From positions 164,485 through 228,484 of the forward strand of contig PADC01000008.1 in the NCBI GenBank assembly GCA_002700385.1: DNA of 64,000 nt, read 5' to 3'. Shown one piece after another: positions 30,338 to 41,226 of the stretch. The DNA is from Cycloclasticus sp. Lineage in GTDB: Bacteria; Pseudomonadota; Gammaproteobacteria; Methylococcales; Cycloclasticaceae. How positions within the stretch are numbered: the first letter of the stretch is position 1; each line of letters opens with the position of its first letter. The notes below the pieces were generated by a model, which did not search any database, was not told where the DNA came from, and saw only the letters and a list, made by a program, of their open reading frames with translations. The position numbers and the translations under genes are program-made.

Positions 30338-31861
30338 ATGACCGTTATTAAACAAGATGACCTTATAGAAAGCGTTGCCGCTGCTTTTCAATTTATTTCT
30401 TACTATCACCCAAAGGACTATATTCAAGCGCTTGGAAAAGCCTATGAATTAGAAGAATCGCCAGCTGCCAAAGATGCAATGGCACAAATTCTTCTTAACT
30501 CACGGATGTGCGCGATGGACCATCGCCCTATTTGCCAAGACACGGGTATCGCTAATGTGTTTTTAGACGTGGGGATGGACGTTCAATGGGACGCCAATAT
30601 GAGCTTGGAAGATATGTGTAACGAAGGCGTGCGTCGTGCGTATAACTACCCAGATAATGTTTTACGAGCTTCTATAGTCGCTGACCCTTTAGGATCGAGA
30701 AAAAACACGGGCGATAATACACCAGCCGTCATTCACACAAGAATCGTTCCCGGCAATACCGTGAGTGTTCACGTTGCTGCAAAAGGAGGCGGCTCTGAAA
30801 ATAAATCTAAATTTGCCATGCTCAACCCCAGCGACAGCCTGGTTGATTGGGTACTCAAAACAGTCCCTACCATGGGTGCAGGCTGGTGCCCACCCGGCAT
30901 TTTAGGCATTGGTGTTGGTGGTACCGCTGAAATGGCCATGAAGTTAGCCAAAGAATCATTAATGCAACCCATTGATATTCAAGAACTTAAAGAACACGGT
31001 CCTAAAAATCGTGCTGAAGAACTGCGTTTAGAACTGTACGACAAAGTGAACGCGTTGGGTATAGGGGCTCAAGGCCTGGGCGGCTTAACCACGGTACTCG
31101 ATGTAAAAATTAATGACATGCCAACGCATGCTGCCTCTCTGCCTGTTGCGATAATTCCAAACTGTGCCGCTACTCGTCACGCACATTTTGTTCTAGATGG
31201 CTCTGGCCCAACTTACATAGAACCACCCAAACTTGAAGACTGGCCAGATATCGCTTGGGCACCCGATGCTCAAACCAAGCACGTCAATTTAGATACCGTT
31301 ACTGAAGAAGAAGCTCAATCATGGCAACCAGGTGACCGCTTATTATTAAGTGGCCACATGTTGACTGGCCGAGATGCTGCGCACAAGCGTATTGCTGATC
31401 TGTTTGCCAACGGTGAAGCCTTACCAGATGGCGTCGACTTTAAAAACCGCTTCATCTACTACGTAGGCCCTGTTGATCCCATTGAAGGCGAAGTGGTGGG
31501 GCCTGCTGGTCCAACAACGGCAACCCGCATGGATAAATTCACCGAGATGATGCTCGATAAAACCGGCCTACTTGGTATGATTGGTAAAGCAGAACGGGGA
31601 CCCAGTGGCATTGATGCCATTAAAAAACACAAAGCCACTTACCTTATGGCCGTTGGCGGCGCTGCCTATCTGGTTGCAAAAGCCATCAAGGGCTCCAAGG
31701 TAATTGCTTTTGAAGATTTGGGAATGGAAGCCATTAGAGAGTTCTATGTGGAAAATATGCCGGTGACTGTTGCTGTTGATTCTAACGGCGAGTCTGTACA
31801 CAAAACGGGGCCCGCGCTGTGGCAATCCAAGATTGCAGGTATCCCCATTATAGAAGGCTGA
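30338..31861 (+). CDS. fumA: Class I (iron-sulfur) fumarate hydratase
   Basis: The enzyme hydrates fumarate to malate using a [4Fe-4S] cluster. The 507-residue single-chain form has Cys residues in HRPICQDTG, GAGWCPPGILG and PNCAATRHAHF, which are the three cluster ligands of the class. GSRKNTGDNTPAVIH and AAKGGGSENKSKFAMLNP form the active-site region, and the C-terminal beta domain has YYVGPVDPIEGEVVGPAGPT. Class I enzymes are oxygen-sensitive; a class II FumC elsewhere cannot be excluded. It stands alone, 27 bases after the sensor gene, and ends at a strong bidirectional terminator. Confidence 0.95.
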   Translation: MTVIKQDDLIESVAAAFQFISYYHPKDYIQALGKAYELEESPAAKDAMAQILLNSRMCAMDHRPICQDTGIANVFLDVGMDVQWDANMSLEDMCNEGVRRAYNYPDNVLRASIVADPLGSRKNTGDNTPAVIHTRIVPGNTVSVHVAAKGGGSENKSKFAMLNPSDSLVDWVLKTVPTMGAGWCPPGILGIGVGGTAEMAMKLAKESLMQPIDIQELKEHGPKNRAEELRLELYDKVNALGIGAQGLGGLTTVLDVKINDMPTHAASLPVAIIPNCAATRHAHFVLDGSGPTYIEPPKLEDWPDIAWAPDAQTKHVNLDTVTEEEAQSWQPGDRLLLSGHMLTGRDAAHKRIADLFANGEALPDGVDFKNRFIYYVGPVDPIEGEVVGPAGPTTATRMDKFTEMMLDKTGLLGMIGKAERGPSGIDAIKKHKATYLMAVGGAAYLVAKAIKGSKVIAFEDLGMEAIREFYVENMPVTVAVDSNGESVHKTGPALWQSKIAGIPIIEG

Positions 31862-31882
31862 TCTTTTCTTACTCATACTAAA

Positions 31883-31916
31883 AAGCCAAGCGACATCAGC
31901 CGCTTGGCTTTTTTTG
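31883..31916. terminator. Bidirectional terminator between fumarase and parC
   Basis: AAGCCAAGCG (31883-31892) pairs perfectly with CGCTTGGCTT (31901-31910) over an eight-base loop, with a T-run on the right and an A-run on the left. It can end both convergent transcripts. Confidence 0.9.
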
Positions 31917-31928
31917 ACTCATCAGTTT

Positions 31929-34175
31929 TTATTCATCTTTTGTAAGCAACTCTACCCCATCAGGTTTCTGAAACCCTCTTGGTAACTTAGTACCACGTTG
32001 TGCTCTTTTACCTCGATACGCATCCAAATCGGCTATTTTTAAATTAATATACCGTTTACCTGCATGAATTCGAATAGCCTGCTGTTCCGTGAAGACACAA
32101 AAACCAATAACACTATCATCGCCTGATTTTAAATCTTTGCCGGGTATTTGAATCAACTTATTCCCTTTGCCACGTGCTAATTCTGGCACCTCGTCAACAG
32201 GAAAGATTAACAAGCGACCCTGCTGACTGAGAATGGCCACCATAGCCTCTTGAGCTTCATAAAGAGCTGGAGACAACACGGTTGCCCCTGCAGGTAAGGA
32301 AATCAAGGCTTTGCCCGCTTTATTTTTACTATACAGGTCTGACAGCGTCGTCACAAAACCATAACCCGCATTGGATGAAAGCATCACCTTTTCTTCCTGA
32401 CCCGCTAACACGTGGGTAAACATAGCGCCTGCCGGCGGTTTAAAATGACCGGTTAAAGGCTCACCTTGCCCTCGTGCAGAGGGTAAACCATGCACCGGTT
32501 GGCTATAGATTCGACCTGCTGAATCGAGGAAATACACCAAGCTATTACTCCGCCCTTTGGCCGACGCAAGATAGCCATCACCTGCTCTAAACGCAAGACT
32601 CGTCGGATCAATGTCATGCCCTTTTGCCGCCCTCACCCAGCCCTTCTGAGAAATCACAATCGTCATGGGTTCATTCGGAATCAGCGCTCGCTCATCTAAT
32701 GCTTGCGCCGCTTGCCTGCTAACGATTGGAGAACGCCTGGCGTCGCCATAAAGCGCCGCGTCCGCTTGTATTTCTTTTTTAACCAAGGTACGTAAACGCT
32801 GCTTTGAATTCAGAATTTTCTCTAACTCATCACGCTCTTTTACTAACTCTTCTTGTTCCGCACGAATTTTAAATTCTTCTAACTTAGCCAGTTGACGCAA
32901 TTTAATTTCCAAAATGGCATGAGCCTGAACATCTGTGATGCCAAAGCGCTGCATCATCACTTGTTTCGGATTATCTTCTTCACGAATAATTCGAATGACT
33001 TCATCAATATTTAAATAGGCAATCAACAAACCATCCAGAATATGCAAACGGTCGTTCACTTTATCCAAGCGATAATCCAACCGCCTAGTAACGGTTGCAA
33101 TACGGTAAGTTAACCATTCGCTTAACAGGGTCTTTAAATTTTTAACCTGAGGTTTGCCCGACAGGCCAATCACATTGAAATTAACTCGATAGGTACGTTC
33201 CAGGTCGGTCGTTGCAAATAAATGTGACATCAACTGTTCGGTGTCCACACGGTTAGAACGTGGGATAATGACCAAACGTGTCGGGTTCTCATGATCAGAT
33301 TCATCACGTAAATCCTCGACGATGGGTAATTTTTTCGCCTGCATTTGTACGGAAATCTGCTCCAGCACCTTCGCCCCTGAAACTTGGTACGGCAAGGCCG
33401 TCACAATAATTTGGCCGTGCTCTATCTCGTACCGCGCTCTAGCACGCAAACTACCACCACCCTTTTCGTACATTGATTTAATGTCTTCTCGCGACGTAAT
33501 AACTTCGGCTTCGGTTGGAAAATCCGGCCCTTTAACATGTTCCATCAACGCACTGATCTCTGCTTTCGGTTCATCCAGTAAATGAATACAGGCACTGGCG
33601 ACTTCATTTAAGTTATGCGGCGGAATATCTGTGGACATGCCAACAGCAATACCCGTGACCCCATTTAACAGCACATTGGGTAACCGCGCTGGCAGTAAAA
33701 CAGGCTCTTGCAACGTCCCGTCAAAATTATCAGTCCAATCAACCGTGCCCTGGCCTAATTCACTTAATAAGCTTTCTGCATAGGGCGCAAGCCGTGATTC
33801 TGTGTAACGCATAGCAGCAAAGGATTTAGGATCGTCGGGTGAGCCCCAATTCCCCTGCCCATCCACCAAAGGATAGCGATATGCAAATGGTTGTGCCATG
33901 TGCACCATGGCCTCATAACAGGCGGTATCGCCGTGCGGATGAAACTTACCGAGCACGTCACCAACGGTCCTTGCCGATTTTTTAAATTTCGCTTGATTCG
34001 ATAAGCCAAGCTCAGACATGGCATACACAATGCGTCGTTGTACGGGTTTAAGGCCATCGGCAATATGCGGTAAGGCACGGTCTAAAATAACGTACATTGA
34101 ATAATCTAAGTACGCTTTTTCTGTAAAATCTTTTAGCGGTAATGTTTCTATATTTTCAAATTCTACTGTGCTCAT
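31929..34175 (-). CDS. parC: DNA topoisomerase IV subunit A
   Basis: ParC is the DNA-cleaving subunit of topoisomerase IV, which decatenates daughter chromosomes. The 748 residues fit ParC rather than GyrA. The quinolone region is [20 protein letters not shown], with Thr where E. coli has Ser80 and Glu at the Glu84 position, so no resistance change is evident. The catalytic Tyr lies in [15 protein letters not shown]. The C-terminal beta-pinwheel follows residue ~490. It lies eight bases downstream of parE in one transcript. Confidence 0.97.
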   Translation of the reverse strand: MSTVEFENIETLPLKDFTEKAYLDYSMYVILDRALPHIADGLKPVQRRIVYAMSELGLSNQAKFKKSARTVGDVLGKFHPHGDTACYEAMVHMAQPFAYRYPLVDGQGNWGSPDDPKSFAAMRYTESRLAPYAESLLSELGQGTVDWTDNFDGTLQEPVLLPARLPNVLLNGVTGIAVGMSTDIPPHNLNEVASACIHLLDEPKAEISALMEHVKGPDFPTEAEVITSREDIKSMYEKGGGSLRARARYEIEHGQIIVTALPYQVSGAKVLEQISVQMQAKKLPIVEDLRDESDHENPTRLVIIPRSNRVDTEQLMSHLFATTDLERTYRVNFNVIGLSGKPQVKNLKTLLSEWLTYRIATVTRRLDYRLDKVNDRLHILDGLLIAYLNIDEVIRIIREEDNPKQVMMQRFGITDVQAHAILEIKLRQLAKLEEFKIRAEQEELVKERDELEKILNSKQRLRTLVKKEIQADAALYGDARRSPIVSRQAAQALDERALIPNEPMTIVISQKGWVRAAKGHDIDPTSLAFRAGDGYLASAKGRSNSLVYFLDSAGRIYSQPVHGLPSARGQGEPLTGHFKPPAGAMFTHVLAGQEEKVMLSSNAGYGFVTTLSDLYSKNKAGKALISLPAGATVLSPALYEAQEAMVAILSQQGRLLIFPVDEVPELARGKGNKLIQIPGKDLKSGDDSVIGFCVFTEQQAIRIHAGKRYINLKIADLDAYRGKRAQRGTKLPRGFQKPDGVELLTKDE

Positions 34176-34183
34176 ACTGTTCT

Positions 34184-36070
34184 CTACAAATCAGCCAGAT
34201 TGCCACTTTCTTCCAACCAGGCTTTACGGTCAGATGCGCGCTTTTTAGCTAATAACATATCCATTTTTGTGTGTGTTTCATCACCCGGATTCATGCCTAA
34301 GCGCACTAATCGGCGCGTATCAGGATCTAACGTTGTTACACGCAATTGGGCAGGGTTCATTTCACCCAACCCTTTAAAACGTTGAACATTCACCTTGCCT
34401 TTTAATTTTTCTGCAGAAATTCTATCTAAAATACCTTCTTTCTCCGCATCGTCTAATGCGTAAAAAACTTGTTTACCGACATCGATACGATATAAAGGCG
34501 GCATGGCAACGTAGATATGCCCAGCATCAACTAACGAAGAAAAATGACGCACAAACAAGGCACATAACAACGTCGCAATGTGTAAGCCATCTGAATCGGC
34601 GTCCGCTAAGATACAGATTTTACTGTAACGCAATGATTTTAAATCAGTTGAACCCGGTTCAACACCAATGGCGACTGAAATATCATGCACTTCTTGAGAC
34701 GCCAACACATCAGCAGGCTCAACTTCCCAGGTATTTAATATTTTTCCACGCAAGGGCATAATCGCCTGGAATTCACGATCCCGTGCTTGCTTTGCCGACC
34801 CTCCTGCTGAGTCCCCTTCCACTAAAAACAATTCAGAACGATCTGAATCTTGCGATGAACAATCAGCTAATTTACCGGGCAAAGCTGGGCCAGAAGACAC
34901 CTTCTTACGCACAACTTTTTTTCCTGCACGCTGTCTATTCTGAGCACGTTGTATCGCTATTTGCGCAATTTCTTCACCCATTTCTGGGTGTTGATTTAAC
35001 CAAAGACTGAAACTGTCTTTCGCCACACCGGATACAAACGCAGCACATTCCCTAGAGGTTAACCGCTCTTTCGTTTGACCGGAAAATTGAGGGTCCTCCA
35101 GCTTGATCGACAGCACGTAATGACAACGCTCCCATACATCATCTGGGGTAATTTTAACGCCTCGTGGTAACAAGGATTGAAATTCGCAAAACTCACGAAT
35201 TGCTTCAGTTAGGCCGGTACGCAATCCGTTCACATGTGTCCCGCCTTGTGCCGTTGGCACGAGATTAACATAACTTTCGGTGATGCCCTCACCGGCATCA
35301 GTCGACCATGCCACCGCCCACTCAACCGATTCACGCTCACTGTTAGCAGCCGATATAAAGCCTTCAGCCGGTAGCAAACTGAGATGTTCTAATTCACCTA
35401 GCAAATAATCTGTTAGGCCATTTTCGTAATACCACTCGAACTTTTCAGCCTTCGTTTCATCATTCAATGTAATACGAAGCCCAGGACAAAGCACAGCTTT
35501 AGCTCGCAGCACGTGTTTCAACTTACTGGTAGATACGGTCGCGGAGTCAAAATAAATAGCATTCGGTTTAAATCGTACGGTGGTGCCTGTGTTGCGTTGG
35601 CCAACGCTACCCACTGCTTCCAAATCGCTGACTTTCGCCCCATTTTCAAAGGCCATATGCCAACGGCTACCTGCTCGTTTAACATCCACATCCACTCGGC
35701 TGGACAGCGCATTAACCACTGAAATGCCAACGCCATGCAAACCGCCCGAAAATTGGTAATTTTTATTAGAGAACTTACCCCCCGCATGTAGCCTCGATAA
35801 AATCAACTCAATGCCTGGCAGGCCATGTTCAGGATGAATATCAACCGGCATTCCCCGGCCATCATCAATAATTTCGATAAAACCATCTTTATACAAATTC
35901 ACATTGATGACAGAAGCAAAACCCGCAATGGCTTCATCCACACTGTTATCCAATACTTCTTGAACTAGGTGGTTTGGGCGCGCGGTGTCGGTATACATAC
36001 CAGGACGTTTTTTAACGGGGTTTAACCCACTTAACACCTCAATATCGGAGGCACTGTAATTACTGCTCAT
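34184..36070 (-). CDS. parE: DNA topoisomerase IV subunit B
   Basis: ParE is the ATPase subunit of topoisomerase IV. The chosen start gives [20 protein letters not shown], which matches the E. coli ParE N-terminus in position, and 628 residues. An upstream ATG at 36115 in the same frame would add 15 residues without support. GHKL motifs ([42 protein letters not shown]) and TOPRIM motifs ([49 protein letters not shown]) are present. It heads a parE-parC operon. Confidence 0.96.
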   Translation of the reverse strand: MSSNYSASDIEVLSGLNPVKKRPGMYTDTARPNHLVQEVLDNSVDEAIAGFASVINVNLYKDGFIEIIDDGRGMPVDIHPEHGLPGIELILSRLHAGGKFSNKNYQFSGGLHGVGISVVNALSSRVDVDVKRAGSRWHMAFENGAKVSDLEAVGSVGQRNTGTTVRFKPNAIYFDSATVSTSKLKHVLRAKAVLCPGLRITLNDETKAEKFEWYYENGLTDYLLGELEHLSLLPAEGFISAANSERESVEWAVAWSTDAGEGITESYVNLVPTAQGGTHVNGLRTGLTEAIREFCEFQSLLPRGVKITPDDVWERCHYVLSIKLEDPQFSGQTKERLTSRECAAFVSGVAKDSFSLWLNQHPEMGEEIAQIAIQRAQNRQRAGKKVVRKKVSSGPALPGKLADCSSQDSDRSELFLVEGDSAGGSAKQARDREFQAIMPLRGKILNTWEVEPADVLASQEVHDISVAIGVEPGSTDLKSLRYSKICILADADSDGLHIATLLCALFVRHFSSLVDAGHIYVAMPPLYRIDVGKQVFYALDDAEKEGILDRISAEKLKGKVNVQRFKGLGEMNPAQLRVTTLDPDTRRLVRLGMNPGDETHTKMDMLLAKKRASDRKAWLEESGNLADL

Positions 36071-36210
36071 AAAGAATTCATGTCTAATTGTGTGATGGGT
36101 TTTGTACAAGCGCAAAGCATAATCATTTACGTTAGCCGCTACAATCTTTTTACGCCGAATAAAAAACTTATGGGCTATATTTTTTGAATATTAGGCTATT
36201 CTTAAGTATT

Positions 36211-36219
36211 AAGGAGGAG
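36211..36219 (+). other. Strong Shine-Dalgarno with no start codon behind it
   Basis: AAGGAGGAG lies 37 bases before the ATG of the GGDEF-EAL gene, far outside normal spacing, and is followed by no ATG, GTG or TTG at 5-10 bases. CTTAA/TTAAG just before it (36201-36212) can form a small stem. It may be a leader or standby ribosome site. Confidence 0.3.
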
Positions 36220-36255
36220 CTGGTAATAAAAAAATATTAAAACCCTTTAAATAAT

Positions 36256-39243
36256 ATGAATAATAAGAGCCCAAAAAATTCATCTTCTGCACTAGATCGT
36301 GTTGACGAAATTATAGATACATCCCTTACCGAATTTACCAAATTAAAACTTATCCTTCGCACTGTCCGTGAAGCGTTAGGGGCTGACCGTTGCTGGTTAT
36401 TATACCCATCTGAGCCAAATGCAGATAAGCACCTTGTCGCTATTGAAGACACGAGTGACGACTACCCAGGGGGCCATCGATTAAAAAATTACTCTTCGGC
36501 TAATCCAGTATTTATTCACATCATCAATCATGCCTTAACATCTAAAAACACTGTAAGTTACGATCTGTCTTCACTATCAACTGACTTAAATCTTCTATAC
36601 AAACAATTTAAAGTAAAATCTCAAATGGCATGTCAGGTTCCTATCGATAATAAAGAGGGCTGGGTGATAGGTGTCCATCACTGTAAAAAGGCCCATCATT
36701 ACTCCAGTGAAGATAAAAACTTTTTAACGAGCATCTCAAAAATAATCTCACCGTCTCTTGAGAAGTTATTAGATATTCCTAACTTACTGAACGCCGCAGA
36801 ATTATCAAGTGAAGTTCTTGAAAACAGTCAATTAGCCCAATCTGTCTATAACATAGATCGACGCATTGTTTATGCGAATAAAACCTACTGCGAGTTAAAT
36901 CAACGTCAACTCAAAGATATTGTCAGGGTTCACGGTAAACAATTCATCAGTGATCCATATAAAACTGACTTTGATTTATTTTTTGATGAGATTGAAGCAA
37001 AGGGTCACGCAAGCAGCAAAAGTAAAAAAGTCACGGGGTCAGGCAACACTATTTATACTGAAAACTCGGGTGCTACGCTTCTTTACAATGGCCAACCACA
37101 CTATTTAATTACTTCAATTGATGTTACAAAAGAAACTGAGGCGCTTCATGCCTTAGAAAATTCTTTGGATATACAACGTGCTATTTTAGAAGCAACAGAT
37201 GATGGCGTACTGGTTGAAGACCTTGATAGAACTGTTATCGCCATCAATCAGAAATTTTATGACTATTTCGATATTGAGCCTGGCAGAACGGATATTATCA
37301 AAACTATTGGCTTACTAGAAGCCGGACTACCCAGCGTATTAAATCAGGAAGAAGTTGCCCCCAAGGTGTTAAACGCAAGCCCCAGTGCCGCAGAGAACAC
37401 GCTGATCACCATCTTACTCAAAAATGGAACCATTCTGGAGTTGGATGCTTTTCCTCTTATTCATAATAATGGTATTAAAGGACGGGTTTGGTACTTTAAA
37501 AATGTCACTGAACAAACACTGTCAACCCGCGCATTAGAAGACGCATTGGATATACAGCGCGCCATCACCGAGGCTTCTGATGACGGACTGTTAGTCGAGG
37601 ATATTAATAGACGCATTATTAGAATCAATCAATCTTTTATGGAAACTTTCAATATTCCTGAACACGAAATGGAACACAAAGGTGAAAGCGCGCTTAAATT
37701 ATTTGAAACAGGCATCGAACTGATTACCAATGCCCACGAAATTGGTGACATGATCCAACAAATACTTCCTAGTTCAAACAAAAAAATGAACTTTCTTATG
37801 CATTTAAATGACGAACGCGTCTTAGATACAACGTCATTCCCGTTGATAAGAGAGGGGTTAATTCATGGCCGTGTGTGGTATTTCCAAGATATTACTGAAA
37901 AGCATCGGCTAACTGATAAATTAAGCTTTGAAGCGACCCATGACCCTCTTACAAAACTCGTTAATCGCCGCGGTTTTGATGAAATATTACGAAATGCCAT
38001 CGCTGATATTCCATCTAACACCAGTGTACACGCCCTGCTTTACTTAGATTTAGATCAATTTAAAATCATTAATGATAGCTCCGGTCATAGTGCTGGTGAC
38101 TTAGCGCTGATAGAAATCAGCAAAATTCTCACCAGCATACTACGAAAAGCAGACGCGCTCGCGCGTGTTGGCGGTGATGAGTTTTGTATTCTTCTACGAG
38201 ATTGCTCGCCTGAAGTCGCAAAAAAAATAGCTGAAAAAATTCGCCAAGCCATTGATAAGTTTATCTTTATTTGGGATGAAAAAGAATACAATTTAGGGGT
38301 TAGCATCGGTGTTGTAAGTTTAGATGAAACCGTGAAATCTTATGAATCCGCCTTAAACCTCGCAGATACCTCCTGTTATTTGGCAAAAGAAGCTGGAAGA
38401 AACCGTATCCATGAGCATACGACAGCCGATCAAGCTGTGATTCAACGGCTCCAAGAAGGTAATATCATCAGCAAGATTCACACGGCCCTCAAACAAGAAC
38501 ATTTCGTCTGCTATGCACAAAAAATATGCGATACAACGCCTAACGGAGGTAACGAATGTGATACGCCCAATTACGAGATTCTGATACGCCTGCAGGACGC
38601 CAAAGGACAGATTCACGCACCGTATACCTTTTTACCTGCCGCCGAGCGATATAAATTAGCTTATAAAATAGATCACTGGGTCATCAAAAAGAGTCTTTCT
38701 CAAATGGCCTCTATTCAAAATAAATTTGGCTGGATCAGTATCAACCTCTCTGGACAGACCATTGCCCATGAAGAGACTTATAATGTCATCGTTTCTGCGA
38801 TAAAACGTTCTGGCATGCCAGCCGACAAGTTGTGCTTTGAAATCACAGAAACTGCGGCTATTACAAACCCAAGAATAGGTCTGGCCTTCCTCAATAAATT
38901 AAGAGAACTCGGCTGTAAAGTCGCCCTCGATGATTTCGGCACCGGTTTATCATCCTATGAATATCTAAAAAAATTACCCGTTGATATTCTAAAAATCGAC
39001 GGACAATTCATTAAAAACATGCTGGACGATAAACTCGATCTGGCAATGGTTAAGTCTATTAACGAAATTGCCCACCTAATGGGAAAGAAAACCATTGGCG
39101 AATTTGTAGAAAACCCTGAAATATTCGCAAAGTTAAATGAAATTGGCATAGATTACGGGCAAGGTTACCACTTGCACAAACCTTGTAGCGTCCAAAGCTT
39201 GATAGAGACCTATCAAGCCTCAGGAGCCATTCAAGGAGTTTAA
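36256..39243 (+). CDS. GAF-PAS-GGDEF-EAL cyclic-di-GMP enzyme
   Basis: The 995-residue protein is soluble, with no clear membrane segments. It has a GAF domain (~20-170, GADRCWLLYPSE) and three PAS-like domains (~180-550). GGDEF is at 639-643 (ARVGGDEFCIL) with an RxxD I-site (RKAD), and a C-terminal EAL domain begins at Glu774. The EAL motif reads EIL, but INLSGQT, FEITET, LDDFGTGLSSYEYL, ILKIDGQFI and GEFVEN keep the metal and base residues, so hydrolysis is plausible. PAS2 and PAS3 are near-copies (LDIQRAILEATDDGVLVED / LDIQRAITEASDDGLLVED). It is divergent from parE and overlaps the DUF3501 gene end by four bases, convergently. Confidence 0.9.
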   Translation: MNNKSPKNSSSALDRVDEIIDTSLTEFTKLKLILRTVREALGADRCWLLYPSEPNADKHLVAIEDTSDDYPGGHRLKNYSSANPVFIHIINHALTSKNTVSYDLSSLSTDLNLLYKQFKVKSQMACQVPIDNKEGWVIGVHHCKKAHHYSSEDKNFLTSISKIISPSLEKLLDIPNLLNAAELSSEVLENSQLAQSVYNIDRRIVYANKTYCELNQRQLKDIVRVHGKQFISDPYKTDFDLFFDEIEAKGHASSKSKKVTGSGNTIYTENSGATLLYNGQPHYLITSIDVTKETEALHALENSLDIQRAILEATDDGVLVEDLDRTVIAINQKFYDYFDIEPGRTDIIKTIGLLEAGLPSVLNQEEVAPKVLNASPSAAENTLITILLKNGTILELDAFPLIHNNGIKGRVWYFKNVTEQTLSTRALEDALDIQRAITEASDDGLLVEDINRRIIRINQSFMETFNIPEHEMEHKGESALKLFETGIELITNAHEIGDMIQQILPSSNKKMNFLMHLNDERVLDTTSFPLIREGLIHGRVWYFQDITEKHRLTDKLSFEATHDPLTKLVNRRGFDEILRNAIADIPSNTSVHALLYLDLDQFKIINDSSGHSAGDLALIEISKILTSILRKADALARVGGDEFCILLRDCSPEVAKKIAEKIRQAIDKFIFIWDEKEYNLGVSIGVVSLDETVKSYESALNLADTSCYLAKEAGRNRIHEHTTADQAVIQRLQEGNIISKIHTALKQEHFVCYAQKICDTTPNGGNECDTPNYEILIRLQDAKGQIHAPYTFLPAAERYKLAYKIDHWVIKKSLSQMASIQNKFGWISINLSGQTIAHEETYNVIVSAIKRSGMPADKLCFEITETAAITNPRIGLAFLNKLRELGCKVALDDFGTGLSSYEYLKKLPVDILKIDGQFIKNMLDDKLDLAMVKSINEIAHLMGKKTIGEFVENPEIFAKLNEIGIDYGQGYHLHKPCSVQSLIETYQASGAIQGV

Positions 39244-39824
39244 TCCAAATCATCGGCTAACGACGCTCTTATATTGTCGGCGATAGGTGTGCAGGCTTTC
39301 GTATACGCAGCATGATCAACGCCCATATTGATGGCCGCTGCTTGTTTAACAGCCGCTACCATAGCGTCGGATAATTCAAATCTTAGAAAGTGTACCGACG
39401 ATGTTTTTTCCTCAGTTTCACGTTCTAAGTCTTCATTGGCAATCGGGAACACTTTATCAAACCCGTCAACTTGCACCCATGTTGCTTTTTCTATTCCAAT
39501 CATCTTAGCTAACGCATCGACACGGTCTTCCACCTTGTCAAACTGAATCATCATCGTTGCTTTCCAGTTTTTGCCATCGGGAATCAACGGATTATAAGCC
39601 TCAATTTCCTCCATAATACCGGCGGAATCAAATATCTTTTCAGTACGCAACATTTCTTGTACCTGATAATGCATGGTCAGGTAATCTTCAAAATGCAGGC
39701 TTACATTTTCGCCAATTCTAACAATTCTGTTTTCTTTATGGGCACGAACTTTTGCTCTAAATTCGGCACGAAGGTTTGAGTATTCTTCCAACGAATACAA
39801 CGCATCTTTAACTAGTTTTTTCAT
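39240..39824 (-). CDS. DUF3501 family protein
   Basis: The 194-residue protein resembles DUF3501 (LVKDALYSLEEYSNLRAEFR, KVRAHKENRIVRIGENVSLH, EDYLTMHYQVQEMLRTEKIF, YNPLIPDGKNWKATMMIQF). No signal or membrane segment is present. It lies 14 bases after the CCG-type Fe-S gene, with which it forms a conserved pair; the function is unknown. The family-level call is from memory of its hallmark N-terminus, so moderately sure. Confidence 0.75.
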   Translation of the reverse strand: MKKLVKDALYSLEEYSNLRAEFRAKVRAHKENRIVRIGENVSLHFEDYLTMHYQVQEMLRTEKIFDSAGIMEEIEAYNPLIPDGKNWKATMMIQFDKVEDRVDALAKMIGIEKATWVQVDGFDKVFPIANEDLERETEEKTSSVHFLRFELSDAMVAAVKQAAAINMGVDHAAYTKACTPIADNIRASLADDLD

Positions 39825-39838
39825 TATGTTCCTTACGT

Positions 39839-41164
39839 TTATAAGCCATATGCTTGTTTTAACAAGCTCATCGGATTTTGCACTGCTTTTTCGTTTTTTA
39901 ACCCCGAAGCGATATGGTCAGCCGCCATTGGGCAGTCGCTGGAAAAAACGGCCGTGCTTTCTTTATCCACTTTATTAACAATTGGCCGGGCAATTTTTTT
40001 TGATATATCGTGAAACTCAGATTTTAGCGCATACGTTCCATCATGCCCTGAGCACCTTTCGTGTGCTTTAACTGAGGTATTTGGAATTAACTCCAACAAC
40101 TCCTTTGTTTTTTGGCCAATATTTTGAACCCTGAGATGACAAGCCACTTGATAAGACACCTCACCAATTTCTTCTTTAAACTCAGTACGTAACAAGCCGC
40201 CTTTATGGCGAATCATCAAATACTCAAAGGGATCAAACATGGCGTCCCGAACTTTTAAAACATCGGGGTCATCAGGAAACATGAGGGGTAATTCCTGTTT
40301 AAACATCAACACACACGATGGAACCGGCGCGACGATGTCGAAACCTGCATCAACTAAGCGCGCTAACGCTGGAATATTATTATTTTTAAGCCGTTCAACT
40401 TCTTCAAGATCACCCAGTTCCAATTTGGGCATCCCACAACATTTTTCCTGTTGGCACATCTCAACTAAAATTCCATTGTGTTGATAAACGGCCACCAAGT
40501 CTTTAACTAAATCCGGGCGATTATAATTGCCATAACACGTTGTAAAAATCGCGACCTTGCCGGTTGTTTCTTCACAAGCTTGCACATCTATCGCCTGAGG
40601 GCTTTGTTTAGCAAATTGTTTTCTAGCTGTGTCTGTATGATAGGCAGGAATAACAGCCTCGGGATGGATGCCTAATTGTTTATCAAGCAATCGGCGCATG
40701 GTTTTATTTTGATTCACTGCATTAACAGTATTCACCACGATGGGAATTGAGGCTAATTTTCCAATCTTATCGGTTGATGTAATTAATTTATCACGTTTTT
40801 TTACGTCATCTTTTTTAAACTTAACCGCTTTTGCACGCAGCATTAAATGAGGGAAGTCCAAGTCCCATTCATGTGGCGGCACGTAAGGACACTTTGACAT
40901 AAAACACATGTCACAAAGATAGCAATTATCAACCACATCCCAATAGACTGTCTTATCGACGCTATCAAGCTCCATTGTTTCAGACTCATCGATGACGTCG
41001 AACAATAAAGGAAATGCATTACAAAGATTAAAACAACGACGACAGCCATGACAAATATCAAACACTCTATCCAGCTCGTTGAATAAATTTTCTTCATTAA
41101 AAAAATCTACGCCCTTCCAATCAATGGGATGCCTAACAGGGGCTTCTAAGCTACCTTCTCTCAT
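39839..41164 (-). CDS. CCG-type iron-sulfur protein (HdrD/GlpC-like)
   Basis: The 441-residue cytoplasmic protein has two N-terminal ferredoxin-type clusters (CHGCRRCFNLCNAF and CYLCDMCFMSKCPY) and two cysteine-rich domains. The first has a canonical CCG motif (MCQQEKCCGMPKLELGD); the second reads ERCSGHDG instead of CCG. This is the architecture of heterodisulfide-reductase subunit D and GlpC, which pass electrons between a partner flavoprotein and a disulfide or quinone. No flavin partner is adjacent. The ATG at 41164 has GGAG eight bases upstream; an in-frame extension to 41203 would run into the upstream terminator. It is grouped with rubrerythrin and DUF3501, which suggests an oxidative-stress or thiol-redox role (inference). 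Confidence 0.85.
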   Translation of the reverse strand: MREGSLEAPVRHPIDWKGVDFFNEENLFNELDRVFDICHGCRRCFNLCNAFPLLFDVIDESETMELDSVDKTVYWDVVDNCYLCDMCFMSKCPYVPPHEWDLDFPHLMLRAKAVKFKKDDVKKRDKLITSTDKIGKLASIPIVVNTVNAVNQNKTMRRLLDKQLGIHPEAVIPAYHTDTARKQFAKQSPQAIDVQACEETTGKVAIFTTCYGNYNRPDLVKDLVAVYQHNGILVEMCQQEKCCGMPKLELGDLEEVERLKNNNIPALARLVDAGFDIVAPVPSCVLMFKQELPLMFPDDPDVLKVRDAMFDPFEYLMIRHKGGLLRTEFKEEIGEVSYQVACHLRVQNIGQKTKELLELIPNTSVKAHERCSGHDGTYALKSEFHDISKKIARPIVNKVDKESTAVFSSDCPMAADHIASGLKNEKAVQNPMSLLKQAYGL

Positions 41165-41185
41165 ATTTATTTCTCCAATAAAAAA

Positions 41186-41212
41186 AGGAGGGCACACAAG
41201 CACCCCCCTCCT
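41186..41212 (-). terminator. Terminator after rubrerythrin
   Basis: On the minus strand AGGAGGG (41212-41206) pairs with CCCTCCT (41192-41186) over a 13-base loop and is followed by a run of six or more T. It separates rubrerythrin from the Fe-S/DUF3501 genes, so the latter are reached only by read-through or by their own promoter. Confidence 0.8.
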
Positions 41213-41226
41213 CTAATCACAGCAAA

